From NCBI GenBank assembly GCA_020853295.1, contig JADYZD010000119.1, positions 1-38,887 on the forward strand: a DNA stretch of 38,887 nucleotides, read 5' to 3'. A program made the translations under genes and the position numbers. Within the stretch, counting starts at the first letter, position 1, and each line of letters opens with the position of its first letter. Source of the DNA: Bacteroidia bacterium (GTDB lineage Bacteria; Bacteroidota; Bacteroidia; NS11-12g; UBA955). This document shows, in pieces, positions 1-8,854 of the stretch. A model generated the notes under the pieces. It did not search any database. It was not told the origin of the DNA and saw only the letters and a list, made by a program, of their open reading frames with translations.

Positions 1-585
1 AAGCCTGACACCGTAGTTATCGATATGCGCAATCACTATGAAAGTGAAGTGGGCAGGTTTGAAAATGCCCGATGTCCAGATGTAGATACTTTCAAGGAAG
101 AATTGGCCGAAGTAATAGAGGAGTTTAACGATAACCGAGATAAAAGAATTCTAATGTACTGCACTGGTGGCATTCGATGTGAGAAAGCAAGTGCATGGAT
201 GAAACACAATGGATTTAATGAGGTATACCATTTAGAAGGTGGTATCATTAATTACGTTAAAGAATTGAAGGAAAAGGAGTTAGAGAATAAATTTCACGGA
301 GTAAATTTTGTTTTTGACCAAAGATTGCATGAAAGGGTAACGGATGAAATATTGGCCACTTGCCATCAATGTGGAAAGCCTGCTGATAGGCACATCAATT
401 GTGCGAACACTGGCTGTCATCTTTTATTTATTCAATGCGAAGAGTGTGAGCAGAAATTCAATGGTGCTTGCAGTGTTGCATGCTCGGAGATAGTGAAATT
501 ACCTGTTGCAGAGCAAATAAAATTGCGAAAAGGAAGGACTGCCCCGAAAATTTTTTCGAAGGGAAGATTTCCACAAACACAATAA
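1..585 (+). CDS. trhO: tRNA uridine(34) hydroxylase TrhO-like, rhodanese domain (5' end outside window)
   Basis: The reading frame is open from base 1, so the N-terminal part lies upstream; about 194 residues are visible. They hold the rhodanese domain (VIDMRNHYE, then the active-site loop [10 protein letters not shown] with the persulfide-type cysteine and LEGGI) and the Cys-rich tail typical of the TrhO/YceA family ([11 protein letters not shown], then further CxxC-type pairs ending GACSVAC). TrhO installs 5-hydroxyuridine at the wobble position of tRNA. Full-length family members are roughly 300-350 residues, so about half is seen. No terminator follows. Family assignment is firm; the reaction is inferred from family knowledge. 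Confidence 0.88.
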   Translation, partial: KPDTVVIDMRNHYESEVGRFENARCPDVDTFKEELAEVIEEFNDNRDKRILMYCTGGIRCEKASAWMKHNGFNEVYHLEGGIINYVKELKEKELENKFHGVNFVFDQRLHERVTDEILATCHQCGKPADRHINCANTGCHLLFIQCEECEQKFNGACSVACSEIVKLPVAEQIKLRKGRTAPKIFSKGRFPQTQ

Positions 586-727
586 AAAAATGGTTTTAGA
601 GTTTATAACGCGATAAGAAAAACTTTACATGAGGCTATTCCCAAAACACCTATTGGCAGGCAATATATTTAGAATGTATATTCGCACCCATTTTTTGGCA
701 AACTTTTTGAATTTGCCATTACTGCGA

Positions 728-1474
728 ATGAAAAAGGTTTCAAATTCAATTTTAAACATAGCCGCTATTGCGGTTCTTATGTGCACCGCCTCAGTGGCCC
801 ATGCACAATGGGGTGATTGGGGTGGCGGTGGTGGCACAGACACCACCAAAGCTACGTCCGATACTGCAGCCGCAGCGCCTGTTGAAGGTGGCTGGGGTGA
901 TGACGGTGGATGGGGAGGAGAAAAGGAAGAAGGTCCCCAAATGCCTGAACGAAAACAATATGTACGTTTTCACCCTCCTTACGATAGTCTTCGTGAAATT
1001 ATTTATTATGAAGGCATCATTGAGGATGAGAATTGTGAATTCTGTACTTCAGATTCTTTGTATTACAGGGCCAGAAAGTACATGCTTTCTAAATTTGGCA
1101 AGGATAAATTGAAGAGTTTTATTGTTGAAGACAAAAAGGCCGATAGAATTACCTTGAAGGTTACCATCCCTATGATTTCTAAGTATGGGCAATACAAGAC
1201 AGAGAATGTGGGTATGCTAGAATATAAGGTTACGTTGAGGTTTAAGGATGGCAGGTACAAATACCAGTTTGGTAATTTCGTGCACATTCAATCGCCCAAT
1301 GGATTGGCAAAGGAAAGCACCAGGACCTACCATGAGTATTATATGAAAGTGAAAAAGGGGTACCAGGTAAGCGATAAGTATTTACTGGCGGCCGATCGCG
1401 AGGTAAAGGAGTTTGTAGAAGGGTTGAAAAAATCGCTTCGCGAACCATACCAACCCGACGAAGACGATTGGTAA
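728..1474 (+). CDS. exported DUF4468-like protein with Gly/Trp-rich linker
   Basis: The frame opens at 629, but the ATG at 728 begins a textbook signal peptide (MKKVSNSILNIAAIAVLMC, cleavage near AHA-Q), so I place the start there, giving 248 residues. The mature protein starts with a low-complexity Trp/Gly/Asp/Ala linker, followed by an alpha/beta domain whose pattern (YYEGII, SLYYRARKYMLSKFG, then beta strands ending LRFKDGRYKYQFGNF) resembles the DUF4468 family, a TBP-like fold found in exported Bacteroidota proteins of unknown role. A possible promoter is TTG at 653-655, 21 bases before the imperfect -7 box TATATTCG at 677-684. The gene ends with a good terminator. Function is unknown; the DUF4468 match is by pattern only. 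Confidence 0.75.
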   Translation: MKKVSNSILNIAAIAVLMCTASVAHAQWGDWGGGGGTDTTKATSDTAAAAPVEGGWGDDGGWGGEKEEGPQMPERKQYVRFHPPYDSLREIIYYEGIIEDENCEFCTSDSLYYRARKYMLSKFGKDKLKSFIVEDKKADRITLKVTIPMISKYGQYKTENVGMLEYKVTLRFKDGRYKYQFGNFVHIQSPNGLAKESTRTYHEYYMKVKKGYQVSDKYLLAADREVKEFVEGLKKSLREPYQPDEDDW

Positions 1475-1493
1475 TATAGCAAGATTTTGAAAG

Positions 1494-1520
1494 AAAGCCT
1501 CCTAATATGGGGGCTTTTTT
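1494..1520 (+). terminator. rho-independent terminator after the DUF4468-like gene
   Basis: AAGCCTCC pairs with GGGGGCTT (one G-T pair) around a TAATAT loop, followed by a run of T. Confidence 0.85.
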
Positions 1521-1605
1521 GTTGTAAAGTGAAATTGAAAACCCCAATATTTAGAGGGTTTTAGGGGGTATATTTTAGGATACACAAAAAAAAGTTGTGG
1601 GCAAC

Positions 1606-1636
1606 TTGCAACTCGAAGATAAATGTGGTACTTTTG
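1606..1636 (+). promoter_or_regulatory. Bacteroidota promoter for rplM-rpsI-rpsB-tsf
   Basis: TTG at 1606-1608, a 20-base spacer, then the -7 box TACTTTTG (TAnnTTTG) at 1629-1636. The GTG start of rplM is 30 bases further on, leaving a normal short leader. The rpsT promoter has the same geometry. Confidence 0.75.
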
Positions 1637-1666
1637 CAACCCCAAATTTAACGAGTAGAACAGACT

Positions 1667-2110
1667 GTGAATCCGCTTAGCACATATAAAACCGTTTCGG
1701 CAAACAGGGCTACAGTTACCAAAAAATGGTACATAGTAGACGCTGAAGGACAGAACCTGGGCCGCATGGCCAGCAGGATTGCCTTTGTAATCCGTGGTAA
1801 AAACAAACCCGATTTTACCCCACATGTTGACTGTGGAGATAACATTATTGTTATCAATGCAGAAAAAGTGCAACTAACAGGTGATAAAATGGAGAATCGC
1901 GAGTACTTGCGCCACACCGGTTATCCGGGAGGTCAACGTTCTACTTTGGCAAAAGACATGAAACCAACCCGCTTGATTGAAGGTGCGGTAAAGGGTATGT
2001 TGCCTAAGAATAGACTTGGTCGTCGCTTGTTCACCAACCTTTATGTATATGAAGGTACTGAGCACAACCACCAGGCACAACAACCAGAAATTTTAAAATT
2101 CGAATACTGA
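1667..2110 (+). CDS. rplM: 50S ribosomal protein L13 (uL13)
   Basis: Large-subunit protein uL13, 147 residues, the family's usual length. Recognised from [18 protein letters not shown] near the start, the conserved HTGYPGG in the middle and the [11 protein letters not shown] segment. The start is GTG; the N-terminal reading [17 protein letters not shown] fits Bacteroidota L13 proteins, and no ATG lies near. First gene of a compact translation operon, with rpsI beginning 11 bases after its stop. Expression is expected from the promoter at 1606-1636. Confidence 0.97.
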   Translation: MNPLSTYKTVSANRATVTKKWYIVDAEGQNLGRMASRIAFVIRGKNKPDFTPHVDCGDNIIVINAEKVQLTGDKMENREYLRHTGYPGGQRSTLAKDMKPTRLIEGAVKGMLPKNRLGRRLFTNLYVYEGTEHNHQAQQPEILKFEY

Positions 2111-2121
2111 GACAATAGAGT

Positions 2122-2502
2122 ATGATAAATAACTCAGGCAGAAGAAAAGCAGCAGTTGCACGTGTTTACCTAACAGAAGGTAGCGGAAAAATTACCGTAA
2201 ATAACCGTGAGTTTGCAAACTATTTCCCATTGGAATGGCACAGGACTTCAATCGAAAGCCCTTTGAACCTTACAGACAATGCAGGGAAATTTGACATTAA
2301 AGTAAATGTACGTGGTGGTGGTCAAAGTGGACAAGCACAAGCTGTTCGCTTGGGTATTGCTAAAGCACTTGTGGATTCCAATGTTGAACTGAAATCAGCA
2401 TTGCGCAATGCAGGCTTTATGACCCGCGATTCTCGTGTTGTAGAACGCAAAAAACCAGGACAGAAGAAAGCACGTAAAAGGTTCCAATTCTCTAAACGTT
2501 AA
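2122..2502 (+). CDS. rpsI: 30S ribosomal protein S9 (uS9)
   Basis: Small-subunit protein uS9, 126 residues. The [12 protein letters not shown] opening, the glycine-rich [23 protein letters not shown] core and the basic C-terminal tail ending FQFSKR, which reaches into the ribosomal P site, are all present. It follows rplM directly, the near-universal L13-S9 pair, and is followed 9 bases later by rpsB. Confidence 0.98.
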   Translation: MINNSGRRKAAVARVYLTEGSGKITVNNREFANYFPLEWHRTSIESPLNLTDNAGKFDIKVNVRGGGQSGQAQAVRLGIAKALVDSNVELKSALRNAGFMTRDSRVVERKKPGQKKARKRFQFSKR

Positions 2503-2511
2503 TATACAAAA

Positions 2512-3264
2512 ATGGCTTATACTCAACAGGATTTGCTGGATGCAGGTGTACATTTTGGTCACCTTACCCGCAAATGGAATCCAAAAATGGCTCAGTACAT
2601 TTTTATGGAGCAAAATGGTATCCACATCATTGACCTGAATAAAACAGAATCAAAGCTAGAAGAAGCAAAAGGTGCAATTCGCAATATTGCAAAATCTGGC
2701 AGAAAAATCATGTTTGTGGCAACCAAGAAACAGGCTAAAGAAATTATTGCAGACCAAGCAAAACGCGCCAATATGCCTTTTGTTACCGAACGTTGGTTGG
2801 GTGGTATGCTTACCAATTTCCAAACTGTTCGTCGCAGCATCAAGCGCATGCAAACAATCGATCGTATGGCTACAGATGGTACCTACGACCGTATCAATAA
2901 AAAAGAACGTTTAATGATGAGCCGTGAGAGAGAGAAACTTGGCAATTTGTTAGGCGGTATTGAAGATATGAGCAAACTTCCAGGAGCTATTTTCGTAGTA
3001 GATGTAAAACGTGAACACTTGGCTATTGCCGAAGCAGTTCGTTTGGGCATACCTACTTTTGCTCTTGTGGATAACAACTCTGATCCAACTGCAGTGGATT
3101 TCCCAATCCCAGGTAATGACGATGCGTCTAAAAGCATACAAATCATCGTAGGTGAAATGACCGATGCCATGATTGAAGGCTTGCAAGAACGCCGCCGTGA
3201 AAAACCTGAAGAAGAAACAGCAGAAACCCAGCCTGTAGCAGATACAGCTGCTGCTGAGGCATAA
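2512..3264 (+). CDS. rpsB: 30S ribosomal protein S2 (uS2)
   Basis: Small-subunit protein uS2, 250 residues. Diagnostic segments are the start [53 protein letters not shown] and [12 protein letters not shown]. The tail after about residue 225 is an acidic, Ala-rich extension (EETAET...AAAEA), common in this phylum. It sits between rpsI and tsf in the same operon with short gaps (9 and 31 bases). Confidence 0.98.
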   Translation: MAYTQQDLLDAGVHFGHLTRKWNPKMAQYIFMEQNGIHIIDLNKTESKLEEAKGAIRNIAKSGRKIMFVATKKQAKEIIADQAKRANMPFVTERWLGGMLTNFQTVRRSIKRMQTIDRMATDGTYDRINKKERLMMSREREKLGNLLGGIEDMSKLPGAIFVVDVKREHLAIAEAVRLGIPTFALVDNNSDPTAVDFPIPGNDDASKSIQIIVGEMTDAMIEGLQERRREKPEEETAETQPVADTAAAEA

Positions 3265-3295
3265 GGTTGAATTTATTCCTTTAAACAAAATTATT

Positions 3296-4126
3296 ATGAG
3301 CATAAGTGCAGCAGACGTAAATAAATTGCGCCAAATGACTGGCGCGGGCCTAATGGATTGCAAAAAAGCTTTGGCTGAAACCGGCGGAGACTTTGAAGCA
3401 GCCATTGATTTCTTGCGCAAAAAAGGTGCAAAAATTTCAGCCAACCGTGCCGATCGTCAGGCTACTGAAGGTGCAGTAATTGCACTAACCACTGAAGATG
3501 GCAAAAAAGGTGTTATTATCAAACTTACCTGTGAAACCGATTTTGTGGGTAAAAATGAAGATTTTGTGGCTTTCGCACATGAAATAGCCAACGCAGCTTT
3601 GAGCAATGAGCCCGCTTCTCTTGATGACTTAAAAAACATCAGCATTGCAGGTGGAACCATTTCTAGCCGTTTGTTAGATGAAGTGGCTAAAATTGGCGAA
3701 AAAATTGACGTTGTGAACTACGAACTGGTGAAAGGCGAGAATATTGTTGGTTATATCCATGGTGCAAACAGATTGGGTGTTTTGGTTTCTATGAACCAGG
3801 CTCCAAGTGCAGCTAACATTGCAGCAGGTAAAGATGTAGCCATGCAAATTGCAGCTATGAACCCAGTTGCCGTTGATAAGAATGATGTAGATGCTACTAC
3901 TGTTGAACGTGAAATGGAAGTAGGCAGAGAGCAAGCCAGAGCTGAAGGTAAACCGGAAGCAATTTTGGATAAAATAGCCCAAGGCAAACTTGAAAAATTC
4001 TATAAAGATTCAACATTGTTGAACCAAGAATTTGTGAAAGATGGTTCAAAAACTGTTGCAAAAATGTTGAACGACGTTTCTGCAGGATTGACCGTTTTGG
4101 CCTTCCGCCGCGTTCAGTTGGGTTAA
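3296..4126 (+). CDS. tsf: translation elongation factor Ts
   Basis: Nucleotide-exchange factor for EF-Tu, 276 residues. The N-terminal UBA-like domain (LRQMTGAGLMDCKKALAETGGD), the TDFVGKNEDF motif that contacts EF-Tu and the two-part core (YIHGANRLGVLVSM) are all visible. Last gene of the rplM-rpsI-rpsB-tsf operon: a strong terminator lies 20 bases downstream and separates it from pyrH. Confidence 0.98.
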   Translation: MSISAADVNKLRQMTGAGLMDCKKALAETGGDFEAAIDFLRKKGAKISANRADRQATEGAVIALTTEDGKKGVIIKLTCETDFVGKNEDFVAFAHEIANAALSNEPASLDDLKNISIAGGTISSRLLDEVAKIGEKIDVVNYELVKGENIVGYIHGANRLGVLVSMNQAPSAANIAAGKDVAMQIAAMNPVAVDKNDVDATTVEREMEVGREQARAEGKPEAILDKIAQGKLEKFYKDSTLLNQEFVKDGSKTVAKMLNDVSAGLTVLAFRRVQLG

Positions 4127-4146
4127 TATAAAATTGAAACTATGTT

Positions 4147-4180
4147 AAAAGGCTGCCATTCGGCGGCCTTTTATTTTTTA
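4147..4180 (+). terminator. rho-independent terminator after tsf
   Basis: AAAAGGCTGCC (4147-4157) pairs with GGCGGCCTTTT (4162-4172) around an ATTC loop, with one T-G pair and T-rich sequence after it. Confidence 0.9.
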
Positions 4181-4209
4181 TAGCTATCTCGTATTCCATT
4201 GGTGTTCTT

Positions 4210-4217
4210 TATCTTTG
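4210..4217 (+). promoter_or_regulatory. -7 box of pyrH (very short leader)
   Basis: TATCTTTG matches TAnnTTTG exactly. Only 9 bases separate it from the pyrH ATG. No clear -33 TTTG is seen at the expected distance. Confidence 0.6.
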
Positions 4218-4226
4218 CCAACCGGA

Positions 4227-4934
4227 ATGAAATTTAAACGGGTTCTTTTGAAACTTAGCGGTGAATCACTGCAAGGAGATCAACAATACGGTATCGATCC
4301 TAAAATGCTTGAACAATATGCAAGCGAAGTAAAGGAAGCAGTCAATCTTGGTGTAGAAGTAGCCGTGGTTATCGGGGGTGGTAACATTTTTCGTGGTTTA
4401 AAAGGGGCACAAGGAGGCGTAGTCGATAGGGCAACTGGAGACTATATGGGCATGCTAGCCACCATGATTAACGCTATGGCGTTGCAAGGTGCCTTTGAAA
4501 AACATGGGATGACCACACGCTTGCTTTCTGCAATTAAAATGGAACAAATTTCAGAACCCTTTATTCGCCGCCGTGCAATGCGTCACTTAGAGAAAGGCCG
4601 TGTAGTAATTTTTGGGGCAGGAACAGGAAATCCTTATTTTACTACAGATACGGCAGCTTCACTTAGGGCAGTTGAAATAGAGGCGGATTTGGTAATTAAA
4701 GGTACCCGCGTAGATGGGATTTATTCTGCAGATCCTGAAAAAGACCCTACCGCAGTGAAATTCAATGAAATTTCTTATAAAGATGTGTATTCAATGGGCC
4801 TAGAAGTAATGGATTTAACCGCCATTACTTTATGCCAAGAAAACAATTTGCCCATAGTGGTTTTTGATATGAACAAGCCGGGCAACTTTCGCAAATTGAT
4901 GGAAGGCCAAGCTGTAGGAACCCTTGTAAAGTAA
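4227..4934 (+). CDS. pyrH: UMP kinase
   Basis: Phosphorylates UMP to UDP in pyrimidine nucleotide synthesis; amino-acid-kinase fold, 235 residues. Seen: [14 protein letters not shown] (phosphate-binding start), [28 protein letters not shown], the [14 protein letters not shown] loop and [20 protein letters not shown] at 4215 would add four residues but lies inside the -7 box, so ATG 4227 is the start. In many bacteria frr follows rpsB-tsf-pyrH; here a terminator and the opposing rpsT follow instead. The promoter at 4210 makes it an independent unit. Confidence 0.97.
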   Translation: MKFKRVLLKLSGESLQGDQQYGIDPKMLEQYASEVKEAVNLGVEVAVVIGGGNIFRGLKGAQGGVVDRATGDYMGMLATMINAMALQGAFEKHGMTTRLLSAIKMEQISEPFIRRRAMRHLEKGRVVIFGAGTGNPYFTTDTAASLRAVEIEADLVIKGTRVDGIYSADPEKDPTAVKFNEISYKDVYSMGLEVMDLTAITLCQENNLPIVVFDMNKPGNFRKLMEGQAVGTLVK

Positions 4935-4951
4935 ACAATATTTTAAAGCAT

Positions 4952-4978
4952 AAAAAAAGCCCGGTAACGGGCTTTTTT
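4952..4978 (+). terminator. bidirectional terminator between pyrH and rpsT
   Basis: AAAAAAGCCCG (arm ending at 4963) pairs with CGGGCTTTTTT (4968-4978) around a GTAA loop. The A run on one side and T run on the other let it end transcripts from both convergent genes. Confidence 0.92.
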
Positions 4979-5001
4979 ATTTTAATTCAGTAAATACTGA
5001 A

Positions 5002-5256
5002 TTAGTTTAATGCGTTTACATGCTTTTGCAAGCTGCTCTTCAAGTTGCCTGCTTTATTCTTGTGAATTACATTGGTTTTAGCCAATTTATCTACAGCTCT
5101 AAAAGCGGTTAACAACAAGCCTTCAGCTTCAGATTTGCTGCTTGCTTTGCGGATATTTTTAATAATAGTCCGGGCGGATTTGTGCTGGTAACGGTTGCGT
5201 TCGTTCTTCGCGCTATTGGCCCTGATTCTCTTGATTGCGGACTTATGATTTGCCAT
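5002..5256 (-). CDS. rpsT: 30S ribosomal protein S20 (bS20)
   Basis: Primary rRNA-binding protein bS20, 84 residues and very basic. MANHKSAIKRIRANSAKNERN is the standard N-terminus, and KSARTIIKNIRKA and HKNKAGNLKSSLQKHVNAL complete the three-helix bundle. Monocistronic: its own promoter lies 18 bases upstream and the shared hairpin at 4952-4978 ends it. Confidence 0.97.
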   Translation of the reverse strand: MANHKSAIKRIRANSAKNERNRYQHKSARTIIKNIRKASSKSEAEGLLLTAFRAVDKLAKTNVIHKNKAGNLKSSLQKHVNALN

Positions 5257-5274
5257 CTTTTTTTAAAAGGACTG

Positions 5275-5305
5275 CAAAAATACAATGGTTTCATGAAATA
5301 ACCAA
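5275..5305 (-). promoter_or_regulatory. Bacteroidota promoter for rpsT
   Basis: Reading the minus strand: TTG (5305-5303), 20-base spacer, TATTTTTG (5282-5275), an exact TAnnTTTG box, 18 bases before the ATG. The geometry is identical to the rplM promoter. Confidence 0.75.
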
Positions 5306-5320
5306 CACTTAATTGGAAAA

Positions 5321-5650
5321 TTACTCATTCTCTGGCGCCAATCTCACAATTAAACCATCGATTTCTGGAAGAATATGAATTTGACAACCCAAACGGCTGT
5401 TGTTTTTGACATGAAAAGCCTGGTCCAGCATGTCTAATTCGGCCTCGGATTGTTCCGGGAGTAATGTGTCACTTTCTATATAAACTTGGCAAGTGGCGCA
5501 CATTGCCATTCCGCCACATTCGCCTTTTACGGGCAATTCGTACAACTTACACACCTCCATAAGATTGAGGTTCATATCAGTAGGTGCCACAACTTGATGT
5601 TGTTCACCTAGTCTATCAATAATGGTTATGGTAATATCTTGCGGATCCAT
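5321..5650 (-). CDS. 2Fe-2S ferredoxin, adrenodoxin type
   Basis: Small electron carrier, 109 residues. The cluster ligands are C45, C51, C54 (GECGGMAMCATC) and C89 (RLGCQI), spacing C-x5-C-x2-C-x34-C, as in adrenodoxin/Isc-type ferredoxins. C34 lies outside the motif. No signal peptide, so cytosolic. It starts 9 bases after the stop of the histidine phosphatase gene, so the two are probably co-transcribed. The electron partner cannot be told from context. Confidence 0.92.
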   Translation of the reverse strand: MDPQDITITIIDRLGEQHQVVAPTDMNLNLMEVCKLYELPVKGECGGMAMCATCQVYIESDTLLPEQSEAELDMLDQAFHVKNNSRLGCQIHILPEIDGLIVRLAPENE

Positions 5651-5659
5651 GTGTTTTTA

Positions 5660-6337
5660 CTAATGAAGGTTACTGTGCAAATGCAGTCTTGAATTTCGCA
5701 CAAGAATATCAAAATATGTACTTTCAGGCAGTTTTTCCAGCACGTATAAGCATACATTCCCGTGCTCAAAATCATCCATTTGCTGCAAGGGTGTGCCTGT
5801 TAACAAACATAGAAAACTGCGTAAGGCCCTGCCGTGCATGCAAATGAGAACCGGGTTTTCACCATTGGCCATGATTTTATTCAAGCCAGCCTTTTGTCTT
5901 TCAAAGAGTTCTTTTGGCGTTTCTCCTCCGTGAACTGCAATATCCAAATTGCCTTGAGCCCATTGTTGTATGGTATGAATGAATTTCTCATGTGCCTCTG
6001 GAGTTGGCTCCATACCTTCCATTTCACCCCAGTTAATCTCATTTAATTCTGACAGTTCCTCCATTTTAGCCCCCATTTGTATAAACGGTGCTATTGTTTG
6101 GTGGGTCCTTTTTAAGTTGCTTGTATATATTTTCTCAAATGGAATGTGTCGGTAATGGTTGAAGAAGCTTTTTGCCTGCTTTTTGCCTGTTTCGTTCAAA
6201 TCCGTATCAACACCAGAACCTTGAACAATTCCACGTCTGTTATAATCGGTTTGACCGTGCCTGATAATGTATAGTGTTTTGGTCCTCTGCCTGTATTGCT
6301 TGTCTTCTAGTGCGACTTTTTCGGTTAAATTTCCCAT
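5660..6337 (-). CDS. histidine phosphatase family protein (phosphoglycerate-mutase-like)
   Basis: 225 residues. The catalytic RHGQT motif is at residues 26-30 (phospho-accepting His27), the second arginine is in SNLKRTHQT, a catalytic acid is in LNEINWGEMEG and the second His is in CMHGRALR. This is the cofactor-independent-of-metal, two-histidine phosphatase fold shared by GpmB, alpha-ribazole phosphatase and other small-molecule phosphatases; the substrate cannot be assigned. About 20 residues precede the fold, so a later start is possible, but no internal Met lies between 1 and the RHG motif. First gene of a pair with the ferredoxin; the divergent neighbour is the thioesterase. Confidence 0.85.
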   Translation of the reverse strand: MGNLTEKVALEDKQYRQRTKTLYIIRHGQTDYNRRGIVQGSGVDTDLNETGKKQAKSFFNHYRHIPFEKIYTSNLKRTHQTIAPFIQMGAKMEELSELNEINWGEMEGMEPTPEAHEKFIHTIQQWAQGNLDIAVHGGETPKELFERQKAGLNKIMANGENPVLICMHGRALRSFLCLLTGTPLQQMDDFEHGNVCLYVLEKLPESTYFDILVRNSRLHLHSNLH

Positions 6338-6400
6338 TTCTTTAAATACTACTGCTTCTATCTTGGCTTTCTGCTTCAGGAGTTAGATTTTTGCAACACC

Positions 6401-6850
6401 TTGGAACAAGTTTTTTTCGACACCGCAAAGATAAGCCTAAAGGCTTTGAACGAAAGATGTTTTAATACAATGAATTCTGCATTGGAAATTGTGTACTCCG
6501 AAATTGGCGACAATTACTTGTGTGCAACTATGCCTGTAAATCACAACACCGTGCAACCCTTAAGAATGTTAAACGGCGGCGCATCTCTGGCTTTGGTTGA
6601 ATGCGTTGGAAGTATGGCGGCAAATTTGGCTTTAGACCGAGAAAAGTTTGTTGCCGTTGGTCAATCAGTTACAGGAAATCACTTTAAGCCCGCCTTTGAG
6701 GGTGATATGGTTACAGCCAAGGCTATGCCTTTACATATTGGAAAACGCAGTCAAATATGGGAGGTTTGTATTACCGACGGCAAAGGAGTAGCCGTGAGTA
6801 AAGGAACAATAACTATGGCTGTTATTCCATTAGATTCGCTACGTGGTTAA
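6401..6850 (+). CDS. PaaI-type hotdog thioesterase, candidate DHNA-CoA thioesterase
   Basis: 149 residues, PaaI/EntH/YdiI subfamily of hotdog thioesterases. Start is TTG 6401: the frame is open upstream but has no ATG, and homologues begin about here. A near-consensus -7 element (GATTTTTG, 6386-6393) lies 7 bases before it. Active-site positions align with E. coli YdiI: Gln52 and Glu67 (catalytic) are present, but the usual HGGAS motif reads NGGAS, with Asn58 in place of the conserved His. It overlaps the isochorismate synthase gene by 8 bases; YdiI-type enzymes hydrolyse 1,4-dihydroxy-2-naphthoyl-CoA in menaquinone synthesis, so a MenI role is plausible. Family is firm; substrate is inference from context. 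Confidence 0.85.
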   Translation: MEQVFFDTAKISLKALNERCFNTMNSALEIVYSEIGDNYLCATMPVNHNTVQPLRMLNGGASLALVECVGSMAANLALDREKFVAVGQSVTGNHFKPAFEGDMVTAKAMPLHIGKRSQIWEVCITDGKGVAVSKGTITMAVIPLDSLRG

Positions 6851-7850
6851 AGGTTTTGCGATTTTTAGAGCTCCGGGCAACCCCGAGATTGTAGCCATCA
6901 GTGGTGAATTCTCTCAGGCAGCGGGTGTAAGTGTGTTTCAGGAACATACATTTTATTTAAAACCTTGGGCTTCGAATTCGGAGCTGCAAATGCTCAAAGG
7001 CAGTAGGTTTGAGTTTTCTGAAAACCTGCTGCAAAATTGGCTGAATAACATTCAATTGCATGATCACCAAACCTTGTACCCAGATCTGGATTATGGGTCA
7101 TTTTCCGACTATATCAATTTTATTCAAACAGGCATAGCCGAGAAGGATTTTGATAAAATTGTGGCGTGTCGGTCCATTACGGAATCATATTCCAAAATTG
7201 AGCCAAAACAAGCGTTTTTGCATGCACTTTCCCAACACCCAAATGCTTTTGTATACATGCTTTTTCATCCTGATTTTGGACTATGGATGGGTGCTACGCC
7301 AGAAAGATTTCTCGCATATCAAAATGGAACTGCTGAAACAGTTGCATTAGCGGGGACAATCATTGGTGAAAGTGAAATTTGGTCACAAAAGGAAAAAGAA
7401 GAGCAATCCTTTACCGCAAAATACATTACAGAATTTATGCTTGAATTTGGGGTACCTTCAATTGATCCCTTGCAGCTGTATGAAACTAGGCAAGGTGCAT
7501 TGCGACACCTAACCCAAAATTATAAATTTCATTTAAATGCAGATATATTCAATAGGATTATTGGTGATTACCACCCAACACCTGCCGTGGGTGGATATCC
7601 AAAAGAAGCTGCCGTGCTGTTTATTGAAAGGTTTGAAAAATTGGAAAGAGAACTGTTTACAGGTTGGCTTGGCTGGGGAAATACCCATGAGTTCAACAGC
7701 TTTGTGAATTTGCGCTGTGCCCGTATTTTCAAAAATCAAGTGAGGTATTTTGCGGGCTGTGGTATTAATATGGGTTCCCAACCCGATAAAGAATGGGCTG
7801 AGACTGAAGCGAAAATCAATGTGATGAGAAGCTGTTTTGCTGAACGTTAA
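6843..7850 (+). CDS. menF: isochorismate synthase, short form
   Basis: Converts chorismate to isochorismate, the entry step to menaquinone (or siderophores). The C-terminal chorismate-binding domain is complete: KIVACRSI (Lys105, the probable general base), GATPERFL, ETVALAGT, the HPTPAVGGYP signature, RELFTGWLGW and AGCGINMGSQPDKEWAETEAKI. At 335 residues it is shorter than E. coli MenF (431) or EntC (391), the reduction being in the N-terminal half. Start GTG 6843 overlaps the thioesterase by 8 bases, implying coupling. The pairing with a thioesterase favours menaquinone over a siderophore. Its stop overlaps that of the opposing gene. Confidence 0.9.
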   Translation: MVKGFAIFRAPGNPEIVAISGEFSQAAGVSVFQEHTFYLKPWASNSELQMLKGSRFEFSENLLQNWLNNIQLHDHQTLYPDLDYGSFSDYINFIQTGIAEKDFDKIVACRSITESYSKIEPKQAFLHALSQHPNAFVYMLFHPDFGLWMGATPERFLAYQNGTAETVALAGTIIGESEIWSQKEKEEQSFTAKYITEFMLEFGVPSIDPLQLYETRQGALRHLTQNYKFHLNADIFNRIIGDYHPTPAVGGYPKEAAVLFIERFEKLERELFTGWLGWGNTHEFNSFVNLRCARIFKNQVRYFAGCGINMGSQPDKEWAETEAKINVMRSCFAER

Positions 7851-8803
7851 TTTTCGTCACCTTCTTTTACAGGCGGCGGCGTTTCGTCTGGCTCTTCTTT
7901 GGGTGTTGGCAATTCTTTTTTCTTTTCTACTTTTTTGCCTTGGCCAAAATCATAATTGTCCAAAGCATCTTTTACCCAAAATCCATCTTTAAAAGCCATA
8001 TAATAGTCTAAATCTCCGCTGGGTATGTAGTAGGGGTAATCATTTACCGCTTCTGGAAAGGCAGGTGCCAAATTGTCCAGCACCAAAATTTTTCGTTCAG
8101 GTTCATACCTTAGCATCATGCCGCTTTCATTGTGAAATTCAAAAACTACCCTGCACGCAGGTTTTAAATCAAATTTGCCATCCTTGAAAATGGCTTTCCC
8201 AAATACTGGAGTTCCTCTATCAAACCAGAGAACATCAATTACTTTTTTGTTGCTATTTACATCTGAGCCATCGTATCCCAGCAGGATATATGCTTTTTTT
8301 CTTTTTATTTTTGTGGGTACTATGGAATAATACAAGGCACCATACCATTCGTTGGTTTCCAATTCCACATCCAAGTAGTCCTTTTTGTGCTTTTTAGAAG
8401 TATCGAGCAATTCAAAGACCTGGTTTTCTCTTCCATCTCTTAATTGAATGTAGCCAAAATTCTTAAAGTCACCATTGCTCAAAATTAAATTGAAGGTAAA
8501 AACCCTGAATTTTCCCGGCTTTACGTCTTGTATAGAAACCGTTTTGGTTTTTAAGGAGTCAAAGGGATAATAATAACTTGAAGGGATATTTAACAATGTA
8601 TCTAAGCTTCTATACATCAGCCAGGCCGCATTTTGTCGCATCTGGTCATTCTCACCATTAATAAATACAGGTGCTATTTTGGCCAATTTCTTTTCTACCA
8701 CAGAAATCTCATAAAATCCAGTGGTATCAACTTTTGCCGCATCAGAAAATCCGGAAAAACAGATTCCCATGAATAAAAGAAAAATGGATTTTAAGAGATT
8801 CAT
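7847..8803 (-). CDS. exported protein of unknown function
   Basis: 318 residues with an N-terminal signal peptide (MNLLKSIFLLFMGICFSGFS, cleavage near DAA). The body is rich in aromatic beta strands (NEWYGALYYSIVP, AYILLGYDG, VVFEFHNESGMML) and ends in a Lys/Glu/Pro tail (KKELPTPKEEPDETPPP) that looks unstructured. I do not recognise a named domain, though the overall pattern is familiar from Bacteroidota exported proteins. It lies 51 bases after the thiolase gene on the same strand and could share its transcript. Its last bases overlap the 3' end of the convergent isochorismate synthase gene. Confidence 0.75.
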   Translation of the reverse strand: MNLLKSIFLLFMGICFSGFSDAAKVDTTGFYEISVVEKKLAKIAPVFINGENDQMRQNAAWLMYRSLDTLLNIPSSYYYPFDSLKTKTVSIQDVKPGKFRVFTFNLILSNGDFKNFGYIQLRDGRENQVFELLDTSKKHKKDYLDVELETNEWYGALYYSIVPTKIKRKKAYILLGYDGSDVNSNKKVIDVLWFDRGTPVFGKAIFKDGKFDLKPACRVVFEFHNESGMMLRYEPERKILVLDNLAPAFPEAVNDYPYYIPSGDLDYYMAFKDGFWVKDALDNYDFGQGKKVEKKKELPTPKEEPDETPPPVKEGDEN

Positions 8804-8854
8804 TGGTATAGTAAACTCTAAAACCGCACCAATTATTATATTGGGTAGGAAGAA

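Noticed and set aside
629..727. Longer N-terminus (ATG 629) for the DUF4468-like protein
   Set aside because: It would place 33 residues before a clear signal peptide, which starts at ATG 728.
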